Below, one piece after another: positions 49,916 through 58,587 of a DNA stretch of 64,000 nucleotides. This DNA comes from Rhynchopus sp. YZ270_cl-10 (lineage: Eukaryota > Euglenozoa > Diplonemea > Diplonemida > Diplonemidae), in NCBI GenBank assembly GCA_964035575.1, contig OZ037919.1, positions 868,001 through 932,000 of the forward strand. Direction: 5' to 3'. Numbering within the stretch: position 1 is the stretch's first letter; each line of letters starts with the position of its first letter. The notes beneath the pieces were generated by a model that was given only the letters and a program-made list of their open reading frames with translations, had not been told where the DNA came from and ran no database searches. The translations under genes were made by a program, and so were the position numbers.

Positions 49916-51004
49916 ATGGACATCACAGGACACTTCGAGTCTGCAAGCTGTGTGATAGAAGTGGACGGGAGCGCCACCCTTGCACAGGTGAAGGGGAAGC
50001 TTGTTGCGGAGCTTGGCGTGCCAGATGCTCGGCGTGTTGGTGTGCGGATGAAAGGCGGTGGCGACATCGGCAACGACGACTTGCGCATCTGCGACACTGA
50101 GATGGATGAGGGATGTGCTGTTGAGCTGTACTGCACTGGTGCCAACATCACTCCTGGGGTGATACCACGTTCGGAAGAGACATTCACACTCACACTCTCT
50201 CCGTGTGATAGGTACCTTGCAGTGATGCATCGCGGGAATGATGTTTGCATCTTCGACACGGAAACACATGACCTTCTGTGCCGCTTCCCTTGCGAGTATA
50301 CAACCGACCCAGCATTCTCACCTTGCAGTGAGTGGATCTCATCCGTCAACACGGACACGAAGTGTGCTGAAGTTCATGACGTGAAGACAGGTGCATTGCA
50401 GCACTCCTTTGATACAGGTGATGAGACGATGGGCACGGCATGGTCACCTTGTGGAACAAAGCTGTTGTCGTGCTGCAAGAGCAAAGGTTTGCAGGTGTGG
50501 GACATTGCAACAGGCGTTGTCGTGCACGAATGGGACCACATTGTGAAGTGCGAGTACGTCATGGTTGTGACAGGTGACAGGGTGATGTTTGGAGTCAATA
50601 ACAAAGATGTCGCTGTGTGGGACTACACGACAGGGGTGGTGGTGTTTGAGCTTTCGTGCCCTTTTATTATTGGGTATGTGGCGCTGTCACCAAACCAGCG
50701 TTTCATTGCGGCGTGTTCCTGCAACTGTGTGCGTGTCTGGAACATTGAAACACGTGAATGTGTATTTGAAGACGTCTCAGAAAAGAACTGGACTGATGTT
50801 GCTCTGTCCAACGACAGTGTTGCTGCCTACTCTTCCACCACAGCGTGCGTGTGGTCCATTTCAACTGGCAAACAACTGTTATGTCGTGAATTTGACGACG
50901 TCGGCTCTGCTTGCGGTCTTGCAATGAGCAGCTGTGGTGGTGTGGTGATGTACCACAGAGATGAGGGTGTTCAGGTTGTTGACATCATCTCACACCTGTC
51001 TTGA
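49916..51004 (+). CDS. Ubiquitin-like/WD40 protein, paralogue 2
   Basis: A 362-residue protein from ATG 49916, the start homologous to paralogue 1 and 20 bp after the CACAG acceptor; the in-frame ATG at 49817 lies upstream of that acceptor. Same ubiquitin-like N-terminus and WD blades. Differences from paralogue 1 are scattered substitutions and one- or two-residue indels (DTGDETMG for GDEDDETMG; EFDDVGSACG for EFDVCSACG; DIISHLS end), which indicates purifying selection on both. Tandem with 48499-49584. Confidence 0.88.
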   Translation: MDITGHFESASCVIEVDGSATLAQVKGKLVAELGVPDARRVGVRMKGGGDIGNDDLRICDTEMDEGCAVELYCTGANITPGVIPRSEETFTLTLSPCDRYLAVMHRGNDVCIFDTETHDLLCRFPCEYTTDPAFSPCSEWISSVNTDTKCAEVHDVKTGALQHSFDTGDETMGTAWSPCGTKLLSCCKSKGLQVWDIATGVVVHEWDHIVKCEYVMVVTGDRVMFGVNNKDVAVWDYTTGVVVFELSCPFIIGYVALSPNQRFIAACSCNCVRVWNIETRECVFEDVSEKNWTDVALSNDSVAAYSSTTACVWSISTGKQLLCREFDDVGSACGLAMSSCGGVVMYHRDEGVQVVDIISHLS

Positions 51005-52028
51005 ACCCACTTTCCACAACGGAAAGGCGCCATCTCTAACTTTGCTTTGGTTTCCTGCACCTAGCCTGGGTAACTCCATGCAGGAAGATACGTAAAGACA
51101 GATGCGCTGTGGCGGGGGGCGAGAAGTAATCCTTCTATTATTTCAAAAACTCAGAAAAAGGGTTTCCTTCCAGGAAGCACAGTGAAAAGGTGAACGTTCT
51201 CGTTGCAGTGTTCCTGCAACACGAAGTCTCCTCAGGTCTTGCCACTGCCTCGTCGTCTGGCGGTACAAGCATAATATATACTGTACCGTAACGGTACATA
51301 CGTTGGACTTCGATTTCCTTTCCAGTCAAAAATATTCTCTATTATACCGACCTTTCCTCAAACCTTTATAAACCACGAAATGGATGTAAGGCTGCTGTTG
51401 GGGCTACACCCCCAACATCTCATAGTACCAAGGTACTGTTGTATTTCAACCTTTTCCCCCCCTCCCAGACTGCAGACTAAGAAATCATTTAATTAATTAC
51501 ATTACCCACCCGGTTTTTTTTGAAAATGGGCCTCACGTATAAGCAACCGGGCTCATATTTCTCAAAATTTAAGTGGTCAAAAAATTGTCCAATTTTCGAG
51601 ATTGACCCCACCACTGCACGGGCGGATCCCAAAAATGCAAATAAGGACCCTTTTCCACAACCTTCCTTCACCCCCCCGGTAGGGTAACCGAAGGTGAAGT
51701 CAATATTACAAACCCGGATTTTGAGGAAATTTTTGGCCGAAAATGGGCCCCAGCTATTAGTGACCGGGCTCATATTGTCCAAAATTTAAGTCATTTAAAT
51801 TGTGTCCATTTCTTCAGATTGACCCCACCACTGACTGGGATCGGCCCAAAAATGCAAATAACGGCGTTTTCGCCTGCATTGTTCGTTACGAAACCCCGTG
51901 CAGACTAGCATTTAATTAATTAATTACCAGACCCCCAATCCTTAGTCTGCAGACTGCCCCCTCCTCCTCCTCCTCCTCCTCCTCCTCCACCTCCCCCAAC
52001 AAACTTTCACAGAAAACCACTACCTACA
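51005..52028. other. Intergenic spacer
   Basis: Contains the repeated WD40 3' flank (51005-51090), a palindromic TGTACCGTAACGGTACA at about 51281-51297, an ACCACGAAATGGATG block shared with 58202, the inverted-repeat element at 51470-51952 and a (CTC)n run at 51961-51988 that forms the pyrimidine tract of the next gene. Confidence 0.6.
51470..51952. mobile_element. Possible inverted-repeat element with TTAATTAA-rich ends
   Basis: CTGCAGACTAAG at the left and CTTAGTCTGCAG at the right are exact complements, and both are followed inward by TTTAATTAATTA. Inside, a ~200-bp module occurs twice (CCGGGCTCATATT, ATTGACCCCACCACTG, AAAATGCAAATA) and is related to the interior of the hAT-like and TG...CA elements. 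The target duplication is unclear. Confidence 0.55.
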
Positions 52029-53096
52029 ATGTCCATCTCAATCCTAGTGAAGAGCTGCGAGGCAGCATGCCACGAACTGACCCCTGTTGTCCGTGCCCTC
52101 TACGGGATGATGAATGAATCCATCAAGACCGAGAAGGCTGACAAGAGCATCTTCACCGTTGCGGACGGGCTTGTCCAGAACCTTGTTTCGGAGACACTCC
52201 TGGGGAACACCGGCGTTGCGATTGTCGGAGAAGAAGACGTCCCGGTTGAGATCGCCGCAAAGCCATACAAGGTCGACAACCTGGTGGTGCCTACTGAGGT
52301 CGAGGCGCTTCTTGACGGATGTCTTACGAAGCTGAAGGACATCCGCTCGACCCTTTCTGGCACCGACTTTTCAGGAAAGGACATCACCGCCTTCATCGAC
52401 CCGATCGACGGAACCCGCGAATTCGCCTCAGGCAAAGGCGAACAGTGCAGCATATGCATTGGGTTCGCCCAGGCAGGCCGCCCTGTAGGTGGAATCGTCT
52501 ACCGTCCGCTCTCCGAGCCTCCCACATGGTGCGCCGCAGTGAAATCCGAGAACTACCTCTCCGAGAAGCTGCAATTCCGCGAAAAGGTTTCCGGGGAAAC
52601 GGAAAGACGTCTTCTCACCTCCAACGGAGGGATCAGCGCCTACATGCAGGCAGTCATCGACGCAGCCAACCTCTCCCGCGTTAAAACCGGGGGTGCAGGA
52701 AACAAGGTGCTCATGCTCATTGAAGGGCACGGCGACATCTACTTTCAGGACCGCGGTCTGTCGCGGTGGGATACCTGCGCTGCGGAGGCGCTGCTTGAGG
52801 CCAAGGGGGGATGTCTGGCAAAGTTGACCTCCCTGTGGGATGCGGAAACCATTGGATACCAGTACACAAAAGGGGAGGCGAACCTGGACTTTACAGAGGG
52901 GCAAGCAGCGTTGACCCCGTACAACGCAACAGTGAAGGTCGATAAAGAAGTGAAGCAGATGGCAACAAAGGTCGACCAGGTGAAGCCCTACAGCAACCTG
53001 GCAGGGCTCTTCGCGGTGACCGATTCGGCGGATATTGCGCCGCTCAGAAAGCTGCTCGTTGACGTTGCGGCGCAGGTCAAGCCGTCCTACGATTAA
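52029..53096 (+). CDS. Inositol monophosphatase-family phosphatase (bisphosphate nucleotidase-like)
   Basis: A 355-residue Mg-dependent, Li-sensitive-type phosphatase of the IMPase/FBPase fold. Metal-site motifs are present: VGEED (E68, E69, D70), DPIDGT (D124, I126, D127) and SRWDTCAAEALL (D248), with the usual spacing. The length and the long insert between the EED and DPIDGT motifs fit 3'(2'),5'-bisphosphate nucleotidase or inositol polyphosphate 1-phosphatase better than plain inositol monophosphatase. Likely substrates are PAP/PAPS or inositol polyphosphates. No targeting signal is obvious. The start follows a (CTC)n tract and ACTTTCACAG acceptor. Single copy here. Confidence 0.9.
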   Translation: MSISILVKSCEAACHELTPVVRALYGMMNESIKTEKADKSIFTVADGLVQNLVSETLLGNTGVAIVGEEDVPVEIAAKPYKVDNLVVPTEVEALLDGCLTKLKDIRSTLSGTDFSGKDITAFIDPIDGTREFASGKGEQCSICIGFAQAGRPVGGIVYRPLSEPPTWCAAVKSENYLSEKLQFREKVSGETERRLLTSNGGISAYMQAVIDAANLSRVKTGGAGNKVLMLIEGHGDIYFQDRGLSRWDTCAAEALLEAKGGCLAKLTSLWDAETIGYQYTKGEANLDFTEGQAALTPYNATVKVDKEVKQMATKVDQVKPYSNLAGLFAVTDSADIAPLRKLLVDVAAQVKPSYD

Positions 53097-53872
53097 AGTT
53101 ATTTTTTGTATTTTTTTTTTTTGGGGGGAGGGGAAAAAAAGGGGATTTTTTTTTGTGTGGAAACGTGAAGTATTATTTCTTTGTTAAATGCCAGTGTACG
53201 GTGAGGCGTTTTGCACTTTAAACTCTTTTCTTTGCACCTTGGAGGGTTGGGATCCCTGAAAGATCCCCTAAAGGAAAAGAGATTTTTTTTTTTGACTAAG
53301 CAATAGTATCTATCTTGCCATTGCATCAAAAGCTTGATCGCAGATTTTATTATTTTTTTTTTACGCAGTTGATGCTGCGCAGGAGGAAGCGAATTGTGTG
53401 TGATGAAAAAAGTGGCGAAGCGTGAGAGGTTAAGGTTGCGTCTTTCCTTACAAAAAAAAACCCCCCCTTTTCTTCCTCTCCCTCTCTTCCCCCGAGGGAC
53501 GCTTTTTTTTTGGCGATTTTTTTTTTTTTTGCCTAGCGTGCATTTTCCGAGTCTTTTTATCCGAAAAAAAAAAATACGAAATAGAACGAAAATTTCAAAC
53601 AAAAAGATTTCCCTATGAGCACTGTAAGATGACCTGCTTTGGCTAGGTCCTTGCTCAGAAAAGGGGGGATTTTAGAGGAGAAGTTGTCGGGTACAACAAC
53701 AAAAGAACCTGAGAAGCATACGAGGGGATGTATGTTCACTATTCTAGGCTGATTGACTGTGGGGGCTGGTTTACCCATTTTGTCACTTTTTACCACCCGA
53801 TTCAAACGGGTCACCTCCGATCACCACCGACCATACTTCTCTCCTTTTCAAAAAAAAAAAAAAAAACGTATT
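53097..53872. other. Intergenic spacer
   Basis: Poly-T, poly-C and poly-A tracts dominate. No gene, RNA or element end recognised before the hAT-like element target site. Confidence 0.6.
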
Positions 53873-54113
53873 AGTGGAGCCAGGCTTTGCGCTAACTTCT
53901 GTCCTTTGTCCCGGGATTTTTGGATATTTTTGTGGTGCGTTTTTTTTTTTGCAAACCGGGGTTTCCTTAAGAAAACCAGAGAATCTCATATTTCATAGTA
54001 AGGGTACTTTAGAGTGTTTTCACACACACATGTGACCCCACCGTGGAGAGCAATCGACTCGCGCGATCAAAAGAAAGCAGAGAAGAGGGAAAAGAAAAAA
54101 AGAAAAAAGTTGG

Positions 54114-54133
54114 GTACCGTGCGCCTGCGGCGC
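54114..54133 (+). repeat. Conserved 20-mer
   Basis: Exact GTACCGTGCGCCTGCGGCGC in the first module of hAT-like element B. Confidence 0.7.
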
Positions 54134-54710
54134 TACCTGTTCCTACCCTCCTTTATGTTTAAACATGATGTACTTATGTACAGTTCATTTTATTTTGAGT
54201 GCGACTCCACATCCCCCCTGAGGATGATCTCCTTCCTCGCGGATAAAGATTGATTAGGACGCCATGGGACACACCTCCGAGGCCATAACCGTTCTGGGTT
54301 TTCTCACTCTTCTCTGTGGTCACTGAAACCCCACCGCCATCACTACGTTACCGATAGCTTCTTCAGTACGTTGGGTTTTCAGACCTGAAAATAACCCTTG
54401 TTTACGAATATGGGCTCATGTTTTGTCAAATTTTAAGTCGCTGCATTTTTGTCCATTTTTCCGTACATCCCAATCCGGGATTGGTTCGGAAATGCAACAA
54501 AACGACCTCTTGGCGGGAAAAAGCCACAGGAAATTTACGCACTTTTTGCAAACAGGGGTTTCCTTACTAAAACCAGAGGAATCTCATCGTTCAGAGTAAG
54601 AGTACTTTAGAGTGTTTTTGCACACACATGTGACCCCACCGTGGAGAGCAATCGGCTCGTGCAATCAAAAGAAAGCAGAGAAAAGGGAAAAATAAAAAGA
54701 CAAAAGTTGG

Positions 54711-54730
54711 GTACCGTGCGCCTGCGGCGC
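54711..54730 (+). repeat. Conserved 20-mer
   Basis: Exact copy in the second module of hAT-like element B. Confidence 0.7.
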
Positions 54731-55476
54731 TACCTGTTCCCAGTCAAAACACCACAATTTCATCTGAATTTGGGTTTTCAGACCTGAAAATGCCCCTCGT
54801 TAAGAGTATGGGTTCATATTTTGTGAAAATTTAAGTCACTAAAATTTTGTCCATTTTTCCGAATATGCCCCACCACAGCCCGGGATTGGCTCGGAAATGC
54901 CACAAAACACTGCTTTTTCACCCCCTGACGCACAACTATTTGAGGTGCGTTTTTTTGGTCCCGAAACACGATTTTTCAGATTTTTTTCCAAAAGTTAGCG
55001 CGAAGCCTGAGTGGAGCACACTCTAGGGTGGGCACTTTACACTAATACAACCAAGTTTTCAAAAAATCAAAAAAAGCGAAGTTTTTTTTTTCCTCAAAAA
55101 GAAACGGTCAAGGTTGGGGGAAAAATGCACAGTTGCCGTACATTGTTGTACAGACCCTGCCCAGCATTTCTGTGGGGATGGGGGTGTGATGGAAATAGGG
55201 GTCCTCAAAAAGGAAGAGGGGATCAGAACGGTGCGTGGCGGGAAAGCGCAGTGCCGATAGGGCACAGCGTACATGATCTACCGCTACCGGGATCTGTCCC
55301 CCCTCCCCCCTTCCCTTTTGTCCTCCCCCCTCCCCCCTCCCCCTCCCCACCACTTTCCCCACACGAGAAGACAAAAGCAGGAAAGAGCATCTCTTCCCCC
55401 TCCCCTTTTCACATTTTTTGACAACCGACCTTTGTGGAAACCTCAAATGTTGCTCCACGATAACGAAATATGATAA

Positions 55477-55512
55477 GGTGACTCAGCAACGGCTTAGGGT
55501 CATCTTATAAAC
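55477..55512 (+). repeat. Intergenic hairpin motif
   Basis: GGTGACTCAGCAACGGCTTAGGGTCATCTTATAAAC followed by a long T/C tract and CGCCACAG. The motif sits directly before a splice-acceptor-like site. Confidence 0.6.
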
Positions 55513-55860
55513 TTTTCTTTTTTTTCTCTTTTTCGCCACAGAAGTCACCTCTACTTCTCCAGGTTTTTTTGAACCGCCAGCATTAACAGGGCAGGTGTTG
55601 GCCTGGTGATCCGCAATACGTCCTCCGCCTCTTTTTAGAGACTGGCGGTAGTCCTCATCAACGCACCCACATGGTGTATTGAAGAGCATGTAGATTCTCC
55701 GTACTCCTTCCGCCGCTGTCTTTTTGTTCTGAAACAAAAGAAAACCGCATCGCGTACTCCAGGGGACTATACCCCCGGGTGCTGAATCCTCTTCAATCCT
55801 CATGTGTCGGCAGCCCTCCTCCTTCTCACCCGGTCCTCAGCCGCCAGCAAGACATCTATG

Positions 55861-56135
55861 GTAAGTGGCCGCCTCGGCAGCACAGCAGCCTCAAGTCTGG
55901 TGTGTGATTAGTAAGTGGAGCGAAAAACACCAACAAACGCACAGCGAACAGCTAACACGACGCAAAAAACACACACCGCCACAGCGTAGTAAATGGGGCG
56001 AAAAAACATCAACGCCCGTCACAGCCAACAGCAAACACGCCGCAAAGAACGTCAGCGCAAAAAAAAAAAAACACACACCCCCCCTTCGCCTCGGCAGCAC
56101 AGCAGCCACAGCCAACACATCCATAGTTAAGTGGG
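55861..56135. repeat. Degenerate tandem repeats
   Basis: Recurrent blocks AGTAAGTGGAGCGAAAAACA, AGTAAATGGGGCGAAAAAACA and AGTTAAGTGGGGCGG, plus CGCCTCGGCAGCACAGCAGCC twice (about 55869 and 56087). Low-copy, diverged; no function seen. Confidence 0.55.
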
Positions 56136-56201
56136 GCGGCAGGCACCTCCTTTCCTCTTGCCTCAAACCTCTTCCTCCCGCACTCTTCGCCAATGTGACA
56201 G

Positions 56202-56317
56202 TGGCTTCGGAGATGAGCTCGAACGTTTCCTCTGCGTCGGAAAGACGTTGCACTCAACGGAGCAGGAAAACCTGCAAAACTTAATTCATGTTCTTCTAAA
56301 TAGGAACCCACAGGAAG
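56202..56317 (+). CDS. Possible internal exon (38 full codons)
   Basis: Flanked by CAATGTGACAG and GTAGGTACC, and open in a frame with balanced, protein-like composition (DELERFL, STEQENLQNLIHVLLNR). Exon phase is 1 at the 3' side. It could belong upstream of 57446-58013. No family recognised. Confidence 0.35.
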
Positions 56318-56856
56318 GTAGGTACCTGCCTTTTTTTCCCCCCACATCACACCATACTTTATACATCTAACTAAAATGCTTTTTTCGGCAAAAAAAAAAA
56401 AAACAAAAGCCAAAAGCAATACAGAGAAGAACCAACCAATTTTTCGTTTTACAAACTTTTAATCAAATCACACCATGCTTCTTCGGGGGCGAACACACAC
56501 ACATAGCAATTTGTAGAACGCACATCCTTGCTTTCGATGTTGTCTGTTTTCCACTCCACAACTACCTATCCAGGGGAAAGAAAGGGGGGGTACACAAAAA
56601 CACGGGAGGTGGGTTCCGCCATCCCCCACATCCCCCACACCCCTGAGCGCATCCCGCATCCGGTTTTCGCTCTGCCTTCATGATGCCTGTACCTGTACAG
56701 CCTCCACCTGCGATAGAGGTAACACCGTCTCCCGGGGAGAACTTTGTTGCGTATGTCATTCCCTTTTCAACTCTACACAAAAAAAATACCCCCCCACCTT
56801 ATCTTCCACCCACCAAAAATTATGAACTCCTAAGGATTTGACTTCCCACAAGAAAC

Positions 56857-56927
56857 TTGGCGACCAAAATAATATTGGCGGATTTTTGGGGGTTTTCTTG
56901 CAAATTGGTGACTTTTTTGGTCGCCAA
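56857..56927. repeat. 71-bp inverted-repeat element
   Basis: TTGGCGACCAAAA and TTTTGGTCGCCAA form perfect 13-bp arms. A second half-site (AATATTGGCG) lies just inside the left arm. Small MITE-like hairpin. Confidence 0.65.
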
Positions 56928-56949
56928 TATTGTCCTACTGTACCTCATA

Positions 56950-57270
56950 CCGCGTTTGGAAATATTATGGACCGAATAAATAAAGAAACAAAATATTATG
57001 GACCGAATTAATTATGGTACGTTTGAGGTTTTTGAGTTTCATTTGGTACTTAATTCGGTCCATCATGTTTTGGGGGGCAATTTTTTTTGTACTTGTCCCC
57101 CGAGGAAAGGGCGAATCTTATTTTTTTGACAAGTACTTTTTTGCCCAGAACGATATGAATCGAATTAATATTTGGTTCGGGTTATTGTTGGACCGAATTA
57201 ATTATGGTACGTTTGAGGTTTTTTCGGGACATTTGGTACTTAATTCGGTCCATAATATTTCCAATCGCGG
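56950..57270. mobile_element. MITE (321 bp) with TA target site
   Basis: The ends are CCGCGTTTGGAAATATTATG and CATAATATTTCCAATCGCGG, bordered by TA at 56948-56949 and 57271-57272. Inside, a GACCGAATTAATTATGGTAC ... GTACTTAATTCGGTC hairpin occurs twice. Mariner-like by target site and ACCG ends, but a different family from 43131. No ORF. Confidence 0.85.
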
Positions 57271-57389
57271 TATCTGAAAATTGATCCACAAATCAAATCA
57301 AAATGATATTCTAGATGACAAAGAGTTCATTGCATAATTCTCTCCTCTCTCTCGCTCTCTCTCCCTTTCTCTTTTCACCTCTCATATCT

Positions 57390-57432
57390 GACAGGCCTAA
57401 GCACAGAGAGGCTTAGGTTCATCTTTCAAAAC
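57390..57432 (+). repeat. Intergenic hairpin motif
   Basis: GACAGGCCTAAGCACAGAGAGGCTTAGGTTCATC, then an ACTTTTTTCTATCAG acceptor-like tract 14-20 bp further. The pairing of motif and acceptor resembles that at 55477. Confidence 0.6.
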
Positions 57433-57485
57433 TTTTTTCTATCAGCTTCAACCGTCTCGATGAAGAGCTCGACAGCGACTGGCTG

Positions 57486-58013
57486 ATGCAACCGGTCCTC
57501 GAAGCGAATTACGACAGCGAAACGCAGTGCTGTGTCGACACACAGCATGGCACTGCGTCAATACAGATGGAGCCACCCAGGCAGGAGGCCACCTTTGCGG
57601 ACCACTACGTCACGAAGCGCAAGAAGAAGCTCAGGAAGAAGGGCACCGCCAACAACACCACCACGGATGACAGCACCGACACGCTCCGCCACCTCAAAAT
57701 CCCCGTCCCCAAGCGTCCACCACTAAACGTTACCACGCAACCCCCGCCAGGGAGGGGCGGGGGCGGAGGCGGAGGTGGAGGAACCCTCCTCTCCGTCCAC
57801 ACCAGCATCTACGACAGCAATGCGGTTCCGCACGGTGCGCTCAGCAGCACGGCGGTACGCAGGCTTGCGACAGGCGCAGCGCCACCAGGGTTTAGGCCGC
57901 AGAGGCAGGGTGCAGTAGGGGAGGGGGCGGAGGGGAGGGAGAAGGGTGAAGGGGAGGAGGGCAACACAGAAGAGGCACCGCCTTCGTATGAAGGGGCAAT
58001 GCGTGGGCGGTGA
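57486..58013 (+). CDS. Unknown protein with basic patch and Gly run
   Basis: A 175-residue protein from ATG 57486. The frame is open and protein-like back to 57446 (FNRLDEELDSDWL), directly after a TTTTTTCTATCAG acceptor, so the gene probably has an earlier exon and the true start may lie upstream. Visible parts: a Lys-rich patch (TKRKKKLRKKG), KIPVPKRPP, a Gly run (GRGGGGGGGGG) and an acidic Glu/Gly-rich tail ending PPSYEGAMRGR. The PPSYE motif recalls a PPxY ligand for WW domains, as a possibility only. Probably disordered; no family recognised. Confidence 0.6.
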   Translation: MQPVLEANYDSETQCCVDTQHGTASIQMEPPRQEATFADHYVTKRKKKLRKKGTANNTTTDDSTDTLRHLKIPVPKRPPLNVTTQPPPGRGGGGGGGGGTLLSVHTSIYDSNAVPHGALSSTAVRRLATGAAPPGFRPQRQGAVGEGAEGREKGEGEEGNTEEAPPSYEGAMRGR

Positions 58014-58587
58014 TGGAGAGATGTAGCTTTTTGGTGTTGTTGTTGTGCATGTTGTGTTAGAGTAGAGTTACGTTTCGTTTTCTTTCCCTTCTTTCCATCC
58101 CTTTTTCCGATACATTCGCAAATGACCCCGTGTTGAGGTGAGACTTTTGTATTTCAAGCGATTTTACTTTACATTCTCAGTTTATTTCTTTTTAGATGTA
58201 AACCACGAAATGGATGGAATCCTGCATAGAGCCGGTCATATACCAAAGGTACACTGTCATAAGAGGGCTTTGTATTTCAAGTCAACTTTTTTTATTTCAA
58301 GGTGACTAAGCACACGAGAGGCTTAGGATCATCTTATAAACTTCTCTTTTATTTTTCGCAAAAAAGAGCTTTGTGTAACATGGGCCTCAGAAGAGACTCA
58401 TTTTCGTTCAAATGTTTTATACAGTATTTTTTTCGTTTATTTTTTTTGTACACTCCAAACTTTTTCAAAAAAAAAATCCACCAAAAGCAAGAACCCATCC
58501 TCCTCCATTTTTCTCCCCCTATTTCTTCTTTTCTTCTTAGGGTTCCTCTGAGGAGTTCTTTTCCTCAAACATCTCTCTTCTTATCAG
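58014..58587. other. Intergenic spacer with pyrimidine tracts
   Basis: Includes the composite hairpin motif (58249-58341), a T-rich stretch (58345-58480) and two acceptor-like sites, CTTCTTCTTAG (about 58540) and CTTCTTATCAG directly before the PPR start codon. Confidence 0.6.
58249..58341 (+). repeat. Composite intergenic motif (two hairpins)
   Basis: AAGGTACACTGTCATAAGAG...TTGTATTTCAAG, then GGTGACTAAGCACACGAGAG...GGATCATCTTATAAAC. Best full-length match to 36540-36630, about 240 bp after the preceding stop codon. Confidence 0.65.

Larger units (their letters stand above)
53881..55009. mobile_element. hAT-like non-autonomous element B (1,129 bp)
   Basis: The ends are CAGGCTTTGCGCTAACTT and AAGTTAGCGCGAAGCCTG, with target duplication AGTGGAGC at 53873-53880 and 55010-55017. 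Colinear with element A at well over 90% identity outside A's nested insertion. It carries the double internal module and two 20-mers, and no transposase. It provides the empty site for the nested element of A. Confidence 0.9.
55018..56856. other. Spacer with possible exons, gene structure unresolved
   Basis: Pieces look coding but cannot be joined with confidence. 56202-56317 reads GFGDELERFLCVGKTL...NRNPQE between a GTGACAG acceptor and a GTAGGT donor. 56681-56825 reads MPVPVQPPPAIEVTPSPGEN... and is open in two frames. The reverse strand at 55483-55803 has a plausible 106-residue frame. These may be exons of a gene ending at 58013. Confidence 0.4.
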
